Shown piece after piece: positions 1-7,113 of a stretch of 32,298 bases of DNA. Source of the stretch: JBLHOS01 sp047623825 (GTDB lineage Bacteria > Pseudomonadota > Alphaproteobacteria > Rhodobacterales > Rhodobacteraceae). The notes under the pieces were generated by a model. The model was not told where the DNA came from and did not search any database. It saw nothing but the letters and a program-made list of their open reading frames with translations. Numbering within the stretch: the stretch's first letter is position 1; each line of letters opens with the position of its first letter. The stretch lies in assembly GCA_047623825.1 (NCBI GenBank), contig JBLHOS010000029.1:1-32298 (forward strand), given 5' to 3'. The position numbers and the translations under genes were made by a program.

Positions 1-111
1 CGATGCGGGGCTCAGCCCATGTCTGCGGCACACCTCAGCCGTTGGCATTCCAGCTTCTTGCTCTTTGATCATCCCAATAATCTGGGCTTCAGTAAAACGA
101 CTCTGTCGCAT
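1..111 (-). CDS. IS3-family transposase OrfA, N-terminal fragment (cut by window edge)
   Basis: The first 37 codons, read leftward from an ATG at 109-111, give a product starting MRQSRFTEAQIIGMIKEQEA and continuing to a cysteine-arginine-arginine-histidine-glycine segment. This is the helix-turn-helix N-terminus typical of OrfA from IS3-family elements, closest in my recollection to the IS407-like group. OrfA binds the element ends; the catalytic DDE domain would lie in OrfB, outside the window. The reading frame is open to the edge, so I cannot tell whether the element is intact. The matching terminal repeat lies 41 bp upstream of the start, the normal distance for this family. Confidence 0.85.
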   Translation of the reverse strand, partial: MRQSRFTEAQIIGMIKEQEAGMPTAEVCRRHGLSPAS

Positions 112-151
112 TCGTTTGCTCCTTCGACGGTTGAGCAAACTCTACATTAAA

Positions 152-178
152 GTGAGGGAAGTTTCGGGGGGCAGGTCA
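152..178 (-). repeat. Terminal inverted repeat of the IS3-family element
   Basis: Read on the minus strand the element begins TGACCTGCCCCCC followed by GAAACTTCCC. A TGA start with a C-rich block just inside the end is the usual IS3-family (IS407-like) terminal repeat. The host DNA junction is therefore placed at 178/179. The partner repeat and the target duplication are outside the window and could not be compared. Confidence 0.7.
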
Positions 179-765
179 CTAAAGGTACTTACGTAATCCT
201 CCTACGGTTCTAGGATGTCCAACGGAGACACTGAGTAAGACAAACACGGGTTTATGTCAGGCGATGGTTCGACAAAACAGTCAGAAACCGATTGAGCAGT
301 GGCTGGAGCAGCCAAAGCTGCGGGGGCTAATGCAAGAGGATGAAACACGGCACATCTTTGAAAATCGAATATGTAACACAAGCCCTGACATGGGGCGCGG
401 GGAGGCAAATCCCAATTCGGCCTGTTAGCCAGACAGCTCCCCTTTGGAACTGCCGAAACACCCCAAATTAAGTGTGCCTTTTTCCAGTTTCGGCGATCTG
501 GTTGATCGCGATCTTTTGAGCCTTGATAGGTCGCACTTGTTCTTGGCACGGTGCTTGGTGCTGCGGGCGGTCCGACGGGGCACAGCAGAGAGGATCTAGA
601 TGGTGACGGACGGCGACCTTATGCCCGACACAAAATTGCCGATGGCTCTGTCAGAGCCAATCGGGATTTTGTGTTGTTCGATAAACCAAACCGGCCCAGC
701 TGAACCCCTGAGCCTAAAAAGGGGGCCATGGGGCTTGCATCAAACATCTTGTCTTTGATCCGTGC
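179..765. other. Gene-poor stretch next to the IS end
   Basis: No intact gene is recognisable here. A minus-strand reading frame at 202-549 has an unlikely composition and no start signal. A 57-codon open stretch on the plus strand (530-703) reads like the C-terminus of a real protein and is listed separately. The position between an insertion sequence and the end of the ilv operon suggests decayed or rearranged DNA. No convincing Rho-independent terminator for ilvN was found. Confidence 0.5.
530..703 (+). pseudogene. Possible C-terminal remnant of an unidentified protein
   Basis: The frame is open from just after a TAG at 527-529 to a TGA at 701-703. It reads as a short hydrophobic Leu/Val/Gly/Ala stretch, then a charged segment with an Asp-Leu-Asp-Gly-Asp-Gly motif, and ends with a Lys-Pro-Asn-Arg-Pro-Ser tail. 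The composition looks protein-like but there is no good start codon with a ribosome-binding site, so it may be the tail of a gene truncated by rearrangement near the IS. I do not recognise the family, and chance is a real alternative. Confidence 0.2.
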
Positions 766-1326
766 TTAGAGCCCGCGCGCCATTGCAGCGACACCTGTTC
801 GGGCCACTTCGACCAGTCCAAGTGGGCGCATTAAATCAGCAAAAGCATCGATCTTTGCAGGTGGTCCAGTCAGCTCAAAGATAAAACTTTCGAGGGTCGT
901 GTCGACGACGCTGGCCCGGAAAATCTCAGCGGTGCGAAGCGCCTCGACTCGCGCCTCACCTTTGCCCTTCACCTTGATCAGCGCCAGTTCTCGTCCGACA
1001 GAGGGTCCCTCAACCGTCAGGTCATTAACCTCATAAACCGGCACCATCCGGCCAAGCTGGGCCTTGATCTGTTGAATGACCTGCGGTGTGCCACTGGTCA
1101 CGATGGTGATACGGGACCGGTGCCCTTCGTGATCGACCTCGGCCACGGTCAAGCTCTCGATATTATAGCCGCGACCGGAAAATAGCCCGATAACGCGCGC
1201 CAAAACTCCAGCCTCATTGGAGACAAGCACCGCAAGTGTGTGGGTCTCAATCTCTGCGGACATATGGCTGCGCAGATCGTAGGCGGAGTGGCTGCTTGAG
1301 CCTTTTTCGATATTCAACGGTGACAT
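766..1326 (-). CDS. ilvN: Acetolactate synthase small (regulatory) subunit
   Basis: A 186-residue regulatory subunit of acetohydroxyacid synthase, which binds the IlvB catalytic subunit and confers valine feedback inhibition at the first common step of isoleucine, valine and leucine synthesis. After a 27-residue N-terminal extension comes an ACT domain (about residues 28-100) with the family hallmark NEAGVLARVIGLFSGRGYNI; a second regulatory domain follows and ends in a conserved MRPLGLVEVARTG segment. The ATG at 1326 was chosen over an upstream in-frame ATG at 1389 because it has an AGAAAGG ribosome-binding site and because the longer form would run back into the upstream gene. It is the last gene of the ilv operon, 19 bp after the sulfotransferase stop, and is separated from ilvB by two unrelated genes, which is unusual. 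Confidence 0.95.
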   Translation of the reverse strand: MSPLNIEKGSSSHSAYDLRSHMSAEIETHTLAVLVSNEAGVLARVIGLFSGRGYNIESLTVAEVDHEGHRSRITIVTSGTPQVIQQIKAQLGRMVPVYEVNDLTVEGPSVGRELALIKVKGKGEARVEALRTAEIFRASVVDTTLESFIFELTGPPAKIDAFADLMRPLGLVEVARTGVAAMARGL

Positions 1327-1345
1327 GGCGGTTGGCCTTTCTGGT

Positions 1346-3136
1346 CTAAGCGTCTGAGGCATCGGTGTGAGAATAACCCCAATGCTCAATCCAAGGGGTC
1401 AAGTGATGTAGGATCGGGTCAAACTGGGCGCGGTAGCGTTCCCACCGACCTGCTGAACTTTGATAAAGTGGCTGGGTGATTTGTTGGTAGCTGGCCGTAT
1501 CGATCCGCGCGCGTTTATTGGCGCTGCCAAGATGGTCGTCCATGGCAGGGTGCCAATCCACCCCAATGGTCTGCATCACGGCCTCTAGGGCGGATTTCGG
1601 ATCGATGATTACATCTTCATAGCGCACTTGGGCAACAGCTGGCGATAATGCGTCGGTCTGCGCCCGCCAAACCGACATGAACAGGTTGTAGAATTCAGCA
1701 CTGCCCTTGAGCGTCACAAAGTTGTCCATTGCGTTGTTATGTCTGAAATTCTGCATAAAGCAGCTCAACACGCAGTCACATGGGTGGCGAAGCGCCAGAA
1801 TGAACCGTGCCTTCGGAAATACCCGCATGATCATTGGGACTTCGACCAAGTTGAGGGGCATCCTATCCACCAAGATTTTGCCCATGGTGGGCGCGTCGCT
1901 CAACTCCGCAAAGGTCTCAAGAAAACCACGCCGGGCCTGTTCGATCGCTTGTTCCGATAGACCTGCAAGCCCTGCAATGCTATGCGCCGCGTCGCCCAAG
2001 GCTGCGCGCATATTTTGGATCATTGGTTGTTCTTCCAACACGCTGATCTTTGGATGTGCGCGCAATATGGTATCCAGCAGTGTTGTCCCGGATCGCGGGG
2101 AGCCGACCAAGAAAATCGGGCTATCACTCGTGGTGCTGGGGTCCCAAGGTGCTTTTAGGGATTCTGCGTCTTTCAGACGATCCGTCAGGTCGCGAAAATA
2201 TCCATTTTTGACGATAGGCTCAACACACAAGCTGGGTGCGCCCAACTGGTTCATGGTCTGAAAAGCATCTATTGCGGCTTGGGACTTATGCAGCTGGTCA
2301 AAACTCTTTCCGATCAATTCGTATCGGCTAACCTGATGGTCTTTTGGTAGGTCCTGGATTGCAGTACGGCTGAGGAGGGACTTGGCACCTTTGTAGTCTT
2401 TATTGCGATAGGCCAATTGCGCCATTCTGTGGAGAATGAGGGCGTTGTCCTTTTCACAGGCTAGGTTGGCCCGATCGATGGCGATAGCCATTTTGTCAAG
2501 TTGGGACGACCGTTCGTAGGCGTAACATATACCATCATGCGCCATGACATGGGCTGGATCGGTGGCCAAAACAGTCTCAAAAGCAGTGATCGCTTCATCT
2601 AGTCGCCCTACAGCTGCAAGGGCATTGCCTAATGTCGCGTGCAAAGCCGTCGGGCGAGGGTTTATGGAGATCGCGGCTTGGGCCGTTTGGATCGCTTCTT
2701 TATTGCGCCCAAGTATTTGCAGAGCAGCCGCCAAATTGTGAAGCGCCTCGATATTCTTAGGGGCGACACTTAGGGCGCGGCGAAACTGTGCAATCGCCGC
2801 TGTATAGTCTTTTGATTGCGCCAAGAGCGTTCCCAAACCGTTGGCAAGCTCTGGATCCTGAGGATAGGCCACCTGAACCGCCAACCCGATCTCAAGCGCT
2901 TCTTTTTGCTTACCCTGCTTTAGCAGTGCTTGGATCTGCGTGGTGGCTTTTCGCAGCGGATCGGGCTGTTGCGCGCCGTTGCTTGTCAGCGCTGCCAAGC
3001 CCGATAAGGCAGCTTTGTGTTTTGGAAATTTGGCCAAGATGACACGGTAAAGCATCTCAGCGCGCGATCCGTTGCCCGCTGTGGCGTAATGCTGTGCCTC
3101 ACGCAGAATGTCGCTGGCTGTCCGCTTGGTACTCAT
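1346..3136 (-). CDS. TPR-repeat sulfotransferase family protein
   Basis: A 596-residue protein in two parts. Residues about 8-300 are helical TPR repeats (recognisable units near 12-48, 100-130, 134-160, 168-198). Residues about 338-590 are a PAPS-dependent sulfotransferase of the Sulfotransfer_3 type: the 5'-phosphosulfate loop is FLVGSPRSGTTLLDT at about 342-356, the 3'-phosphate element is the RHP of 450-452 with Ser458 downstream, and the family's conserved AGRWERY lies near 572-578. It should move sulfate from PAPS to an acceptor chosen by the TPR part; the acceptor is unknown. There is no signal peptide, so it is cytoplasmic. Its ATG overlaps the upstream ATP-grasp stop (ATGA), pointing to translational coupling and a shared role. 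Fold confidence is high; substrate unknown. Confidence 0.9.
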   Translation of the reverse strand: MSTKRTASDILREAQHYATAGNGSRAEMLYRVILAKFPKHKAALSGLAALTSNGAQQPDPLRKATTQIQALLKQGKQKEALEIGLAVQVAYPQDPELANGLGTLLAQSKDYTAAIAQFRRALSVAPKNIEALHNLAAALQILGRNKEAIQTAQAAISINPRPTALHATLGNALAAVGRLDEAITAFETVLATDPAHVMAHDGICYAYERSSQLDKMAIAIDRANLACEKDNALILHRMAQLAYRNKDYKGAKSLLSRTAIQDLPKDHQVSRYELIGKSFDQLHKSQAAIDAFQTMNQLGAPSLCVEPIVKNGYFRDLTDRLKDAESLKAPWDPSTTSDSPIFLVGSPRSGTTLLDTILRAHPKISVLEEQPMIQNMRAALGDAAHSIAGLAGLSEQAIEQARRGFLETFAELSDAPTMGKILVDRMPLNLVEVPMIMRVFPKARFILALRHPCDCVLSCFMQNFRHNNAMDNFVTLKGSAEFYNLFMSVWRAQTDALSPAVAQVRYEDVIIDPKSALEAVMQTIGVDWHPAMDDHLGSANKRARIDTASYQQITQPLYQSSAGRWERYRAQFDPILHHLTPWIEHWGYSHTDASDA

Positions 3137-4434
3137 GGTGTTGCCCTGACCTGTGGGATCCGGCTTAGGACCATCTTGGTAAAGGCGGCGGTGATAGCGC
3201 GATCATAAGGCAGTTTGTAAGGGAAGTTTTGGGCGTGATCAAAGCTATGCCGCATTGAGGCATTAAGCTCGTAAATAAAGATCCGCCCTTCTTCATCGAT
3301 TGTGAAGTCGATGCCAAAGAATTCAAGATCCGTCAGCGCTGCGACATGCCTCAGGGCGGTCACGTTCGCGGGGCCGACATAGCCCTGCCAATCGGCCAGA
3401 AATCGTTTTTCCTCAGCCATCAAATCATCACGCGTTCGCATGATCTCTTTGCGATTGCCGCCATGCACGTTCCAGACCTTGTCCAGATGGCAAACCACCG
3501 GAAAAAACACACCATCGATGCAAAAGATCCGTAATTTTCGAAAAAATTCCTGCTGCCAAAGGATCTGACGATAAGCGATAATATAGTAGTCGCCTTTGAG
3601 ACTGCGTTTTGCATAGCGGTCCAGATCTGCCTGGGTTGTGATCAGGACAGTCGTTCGTCCGGTCTGGGTCCCGGTTTTGCGCACAATAACCGGCAGGTCC
3701 ATCTTTCGTGTCTTGATTGCTGTCGCCAGGTTTCCGGGGTTGGGTTTGACAAAGCTGACCCGCTCAGTCCGTGGAAACTGGATCTGATTGAGGTGTTTTA
3801 GTCGATGCCAATTGCGGTCACGTGCTGTGTCCCAAACCTTATCGGGCCGGTTCAGAATAGTGACCTCTGGATAAGCCTTGGAAAATTGATGCAATTTCTT
3901 AAGTGAGGCCTCTTCAATATCGGGCTCTGCGATTGTGTTCAGTAAAACATCATATGGTGGAAAATTTTCCAGACGCAGCGGAGCGGGTCCAGACAATGTC
4001 ATGGTGCGTTGAGCAATCGCCTTATTGGGCAGTAAATACTGGGTTGTGAAGTGCCCACCGCGTAATTTCGCCTTATACCCGCCGCTGCGACGTTTACCGA
4101 TGACAGGGGCAGTTTTGTCAAATCCCCGTAGTTGCAGAACCAATGGATCTGCGGGTTGGTTGGCCGGTGGGGCCGGACCTAACGGCACCCGCCCATAAAA
4201 TTCATGCAAAAACGCCTGCGCCGCCGGCTTATCGCCCAGTTTCGATTTTAGAGCCGCCACAGATAAATGTGCAGCGCGGTGCGATGGGTCAAACCTGATG
4301 ACCTGCTGAAACGCGTCCAGTGCTTTGTCGAACCGACCCGCGGACAACAGCGCCTTGCCTTGCGCCGCCAGCGTTGCTGTTGCAGCGCTGGCGGATAAAG
4401 ACGTGTGCGGACTTGGGTCCTTAAAACCGGACAT
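3133..4434 (-). CDS. ATP-grasp-like protein with N-terminal TPR
   Basis: A 433-residue cytoplasmic protein. Residues about 20-80 form one or two TPR helices-pairs (ALLSAGRFDKALDAFQQVIR). Residues about 190-425 look like an ATP-grasp ligase domain: a basic strand with Arg252-Lys253 followed by a Gly/Thr-rich loop (TGTQTGRTT), then Asp376 in a GIDF strand, and a late Glu389-Leu-Asn391-Ala-Ser metal/ATP motif. ATP-grasp enzymes join a carboxylate to an amine or thiol through an acyl-phosphate; the substrate here is not evident. The start has an AAAGG ribosome-binding site and lies 21 bp after ilvB; the stop overlaps the sulfotransferase start by 4 bp. Both proteins open with a TPR segment. It could act on a peptide, a cell-wall precursor or a protein; I cannot decide from sequence. 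Confidence 0.82.
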   Translation of the reverse strand: MSGFKDPSPHTSLSASAATATLAAQGKALLSAGRFDKALDAFQQVIRFDPSHRAAHLSVAALKSKLGDKPAAQAFLHEFYGRVPLGPAPPANQPADPLVLQLRGFDKTAPVIGKRRSGGYKAKLRGGHFTTQYLLPNKAIAQRTMTLSGPAPLRLENFPPYDVLLNTIAEPDIEEASLKKLHQFSKAYPEVTILNRPDKVWDTARDRNWHRLKHLNQIQFPRTERVSFVKPNPGNLATAIKTRKMDLPVIVRKTGTQTGRTTVLITTQADLDRYAKRSLKGDYYIIAYRQILWQQEFFRKLRIFCIDGVFFPVVCHLDKVWNVHGGNRKEIMRTRDDLMAEEKRFLADWQGYVGPANVTALRHVAALTDLEFFGIDFTIDEEGRIFIYELNASMRHSFDHAQNFPYKLPYDRAITAAFTKMVLSRIPQVRATP

Positions 4435-4455
4435 GATCGGCCTTTCAGGCGCAGT

Positions 4456-6210
4456 TTAGACCATAACCCCACCGCCGGCGCCGATTGCGTCCGCGGTCGA
4501 GGCATCACCCAAAAGCATCTCATTATGGGCCTTGCCAGACGGGATCATCGGAAAGCAATTTTCATGCTTTTCCACACGACAATCAAAAATGACTGGTCCG
4601 TCATAGGCCAGCATCTCCATGATTGCGTCGTCCAGATCTGCAGGATCAGTGACATGGAACCCCTTGGCGCCAAACGCCTCGGCCAGTTTCACAAAGTCAG
4701 GCAGCGCCTCGGACCAGCTGTGGGAGTACCGTTGCCCGTGCAGCAACTCTTGCCACTGACGAACCATACCCAAGCGCTCATTGTTCAAGATGAACTGCTT
4801 GACGGGCAGGCGGTACTGAATTGCAGTCCCCATTTCTTGCATGTTCATCAACCAAGACGCTTCGCCAGCCACGTTAATTACCAGTGCGTCCGGATGCGCA
4901 ACCTGAACCCCGATTGAGGCAGGCGTGCCGTAGCCCATCGTGCCCAAACCACCAGATGTCATCCAGCGATGGGGATCTTCAAAGCCCAGATACTGCGCTG
5001 CCCACATCTGATGCTGACCAACTTCGGTACAGATATAACGATCATAGGATTTGGTCAGGGCCTCAAGACGCTCCAATGCGTATTGTGGTTTGATCGTGGT
5101 GGTTGAGTTTTTGTAGTCGAGGCACTTGATCGCGCGCCAATCGTTGATCTGAGCCCACCACTTTTTCAGTCCTGTAGAGTTTACCTTACTACCACGAGAT
5201 TTCCAGACCCGCAGCATGTCTTCCAGAACATGGGTGACATCACCAACGATCGGGAAATCCGCATGGATCACCTTGTTGATCGAGGATGGATCAATATCGA
5301 TATGTGCCTTGGCCGAGTTTGGGCTGAAATCAGCGATCCTACCGGTAATCCGGTCATCAAAGCGTGCGCCGATGTTGATCATCAGATCGCAGCCATGCAT
5401 CGCTAGATTGGCCTCATACAGACCATGCATACCCAACATACCCAACCAGTTGTCGCCCGATGCCGGGTATGCACCAAGGCCCATCAAGGTCGAAGTTACC
5501 GGAAAACCGGTCGCCGCTACCAACTCGCGCAGCAGCTGACTGGCCGCAACGCCAGAATTGATGACGCCACCACCAGTATAAAAGACCGGCCGCTCAGCTG
5601 TCTCCATGGCCTCGACCAAGGCGGTGATCATCTCCAGATCACCCTTCACGCGCGGATTGTAATGTCCAAGGCGCGCCTCTTTCTTTTCGGTATATGTGCC
5701 GGTGGCAAACTGAACATCCTTTGGAATATCTACCAAAACCGGGCCAGGACGACCGGCCGTAGCAATATGGAACGCCGCATGCAGGGTGTTGGACAGATCT
5801 TCGGTGTCCTTCACCAACCAGTTCATCTTGGTACATGGCCGGGTGATACCAACAGTGTCGGCTTCTTGGAATGCATCTGAGCCGATCATGAACGTCGGAA
5901 CCTGACCGGTCAGAACGATGATCGGAATACTGTCCATTAACGCGTCGGTCAGGCCGGTCACCGCATTGGTGGCGCCGGGCCCCGAGGTGACTAGTGCAAC
6001 GCCGGGCCGACCGGTTGAACGCGCGTACCCTTCGGCTGCATGCACAGCCGCTTGTTCATGGCGCACGAGAATATGGTGGATCTTGTCTTGCTGAAAGATC
6101 GCATCATAAATCGGTAGGACAGCGCCCCCGGGATATCCGAACACAGTGTCGACACCCTGATCGATTAGGGCTTGGACCACCATTTGGGCTCCGGTCATCT
6201 GACGTATCAT
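4456..6210 (-). CDS. ilvB: Acetolactate synthase catalytic (large) subunit
   Basis: A 584-residue ThDP-dependent enzyme that condenses two pyruvates to 2-acetolactate, or pyruvate plus 2-oxobutyrate to 2-aceto-2-hydroxybutyrate. The three expected domains are present: the N-terminal pyrimidine-binding domain with FGYPGG and catalytic Glu52 in RHEQAA, a central domain with GARFDDR near 291-297, and the C-terminal diphosphate-binding domain. The Mg/ThDP motif usually reads GDG/GDA...NN; here it is Gly449-Glu450-Ala451 ... Asn476-Asn477, with Glu at the metal-ligand Asp position. The ATG at 6210 was preferred to 6216 and 6243 because an AGAGGAG ribosome-binding site lies 8 nt upstream. Expression is probably set by the attenuator just upstream. 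The downstream neighbour is the ATP-grasp gene, not ilvN. Confidence 0.96.
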   Translation of the reverse strand: MIRQMTGAQMVVQALIDQGVDTVFGYPGGAVLPIYDAIFQQDKIHHILVRHEQAAVHAAEGYARSTGRPGVALVTSGPGATNAVTGLTDALMDSIPIIVLTGQVPTFMIGSDAFQEADTVGITRPCTKMNWLVKDTEDLSNTLHAAFHIATAGRPGPVLVDIPKDVQFATGTYTEKKEARLGHYNPRVKGDLEMITALVEAMETAERPVFYTGGGVINSGVAASQLLRELVAATGFPVTSTLMGLGAYPASGDNWLGMLGMHGLYEANLAMHGCDLMINIGARFDDRITGRIADFSPNSAKAHIDIDPSSINKVIHADFPIVGDVTHVLEDMLRVWKSRGSKVNSTGLKKWWAQINDWRAIKCLDYKNSTTTIKPQYALERLEALTKSYDRYICTEVGQHQMWAAQYLGFEDPHRWMTSGGLGTMGYGTPASIGVQVAHPDALVINVAGEASWLMNMQEMGTAIQYRLPVKQFILNNERLGMVRQWQELLHGQRYSHSWSEALPDFVKLAEAFGAKGFHVTDPADLDDAIMEMLAYDGPVIFDCRVEKHENCFPMIPSGKAHNEMLLGDASTADAIGAGGGVMV

Positions 6211-6258
6211 TCTCATTGCTCCTCTTAGGCCAATCTTCGGCACGTTTTTCTGTTCTGC

Positions 6259-6286
6259 AAAAAAAAGCCCCCGGTGAAACGGGGGC
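6259..6286 (-). terminator. Intrinsic terminator of the ilv attenuator
   Basis: On the minus strand GCCCCCG (6286-6280) pairs with CGGGGGC (6273-6267) around a six-base loop, immediately followed by eight U residues (6266-6259). It lies between the leader peptide stop and ilvB, where a premature terminator would switch off the operon. Its 5' arm shares its outer bases (6285-6286) with the alternative hairpin 6285-6326. Confidence 0.9.
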
Positions 6287-6326
6287 GCATGGGAACCTAT
6301 ATGGTTGTCGTCACCGACCCATGCGC
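6285..6326 (-). promoter_or_regulatory. Predicted antiterminator hairpin of the ilv leader
   Basis: GCGCATGGG (6326-6318) is perfectly complementary to CCCATGCGC (6293-6285), a 9-bp stem. The first arm lies in the last codons of the leader peptide (Arg-Met-Gly) and the second runs into the terminator's 5' arm. A ribosome finishing the peptide would cover the first arm and let the terminator form; one stalled on the upstream Ile, Leu or Val codons would leave it free to pair. The overlap with the terminator is only about two bases, so other pairings may contribute. Confidence 0.6.
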
Positions 6327-6361
6327 ATGTCTTTTACCACCATGATTAGAATGCGGCGCAT
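6311..6361 (-). CDS. ilv operon leader peptide (attenuator peptide)
   Basis: A 16-codon reading frame, MRRILIMVVKDMRMGR, with an AGGAG ribosome-binding site (6373-6369) 7 nt before the ATG. Codons 4-9 are Ile-Leu-Ile-Met-Val-Val, so five of six are the amino acids made by the downstream pathway. It is followed by an alternative hairpin and a strong terminator with a U-tract before ilvB. This is the arrangement of a ribosome-mediated branched-chain amino acid attenuator: starvation stalls the ribosome and favours read-through. The peptide itself probably has no other function. Confidence 0.85.
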   Translation of the reverse strand: MRRILIMVVKDMRMGR

Positions 6362-6390
6362 CCTGCAGCTCCTGATTGCATCTAAGGCGA

Positions 6391-6419
6391 ACCTTAAAAG
6401 TGGTGTTCCGAGGCGTCAA
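6391..6419 (-). promoter_or_regulatory. Predicted sigma-70-type promoter of the ilv operon
   Basis: On the minus strand TTGACG (6419-6414) is separated by exactly 17 nt from TAAGGT (6396-6391). The predicted transcript would start near 6384, giving a short leader of about 20 nt before the leader peptide. The -35 is close to consensus; the -10 is weak but its position is right. Confidence 0.5.
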
Positions 6420-7067
6420 CCGTCAAATCAAAAATAATGTGTCGTCTGGCGCTTTATTTGCGCAATTTACGTACGTTTTTTGGTAAAAATCTTGTCGACC
6501 ATGAAATGTCACGCAAGATTTGGCGCATTTTGCTAACAAAAACGGCACGAAATGGCTAGCGCTCAAAGATCAGGGTGAATTCGGTAGTTTCATTGAATTT
6601 TTGAACATAAACCGCCCAAAAATATTGCGCTATGGGGCCGCTCGATTTGTGTCTCAGTCGCGACACTCTAACACACTACCTAATACCCTGCGAATTTAAG
6701 GGGCCATTGAAGAGAGCCACGTCCCCGCTGACAGGACCGGTTTCATGCTGGCGCTGTGGTCGCCTGTTTTCAAAGATCTAACCCTTTTGGCTTGGGCACG
6801 GAAAACTTAAAACGACCAACCCGTTTGGGTCGCACAGCCGAATTTCCGCCCAGAAGTTGGAATGGTGGGCTGAACAATCGCAAAAGTTCTGATCAGGACC
6901 CAACAGCCTCTGCGGTTGATGTGAGCGCAAACATGTACAACCTAAGAGGGAGTGCAACAAATTTGGGCCGTTTTGGTAATAAAAAATTACAAAAATGTGC
7001 TGTTGAGCCGCAGAAATTAGTTTTCTGTCGTCAATCCCTTCGCTAGTTTAACCGAATTACTACTCAA
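6420..7067. other. Divergent intergenic region between ilv operon and TRAP transporter
   Basis: About 650 bp, AT-richer than its surroundings, with no recognisable gene. A plus-strand frame at 6756-7046 has no ribosome-binding site and an unnatural composition. The region presumably carries the dctP promoter and binding sites for regulators of either operon, but I found no clear -35/-10 pair for dctP and no operator I could name. An unannotated small RNA is possible but not supported. Confidence 0.5.
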
Positions 7068-7090
7068 CCGGCATCCGAGGGGGGTGCCGG
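7068..7090 (+). promoter_or_regulatory. Hairpin in the 5' untranslated region of dctP
   Basis: CCGGCATCC (7068-7076) pairs with GGGTGCCGG (7082-7090), nine pairs with one T-G wobble and a five-base loop. It ends 10 nt before the GGGAGG ribosome-binding site (7101-7106) of dctP, with no U-tract. It may stabilise the mRNA 5' end; no riboswitch class is recognised. Confidence 0.45.
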
Positions 7091-7113
7091 AAATTCCAAT
7101 GGGAGGATACCAT

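Noticed and set aside
202..549. 115-codon minus-strand reading frame near the IS end
   Set aside because: No ribosome-binding site, Pro/Cys-rich random composition and no recognisable domain.
6756..7046. 96-codon plus-strand frame in the ilv-TRAP intergenic region
   Set aside because: No ribosome-binding site; basic, low-order composition unlike its neighbours; no family resemblance.
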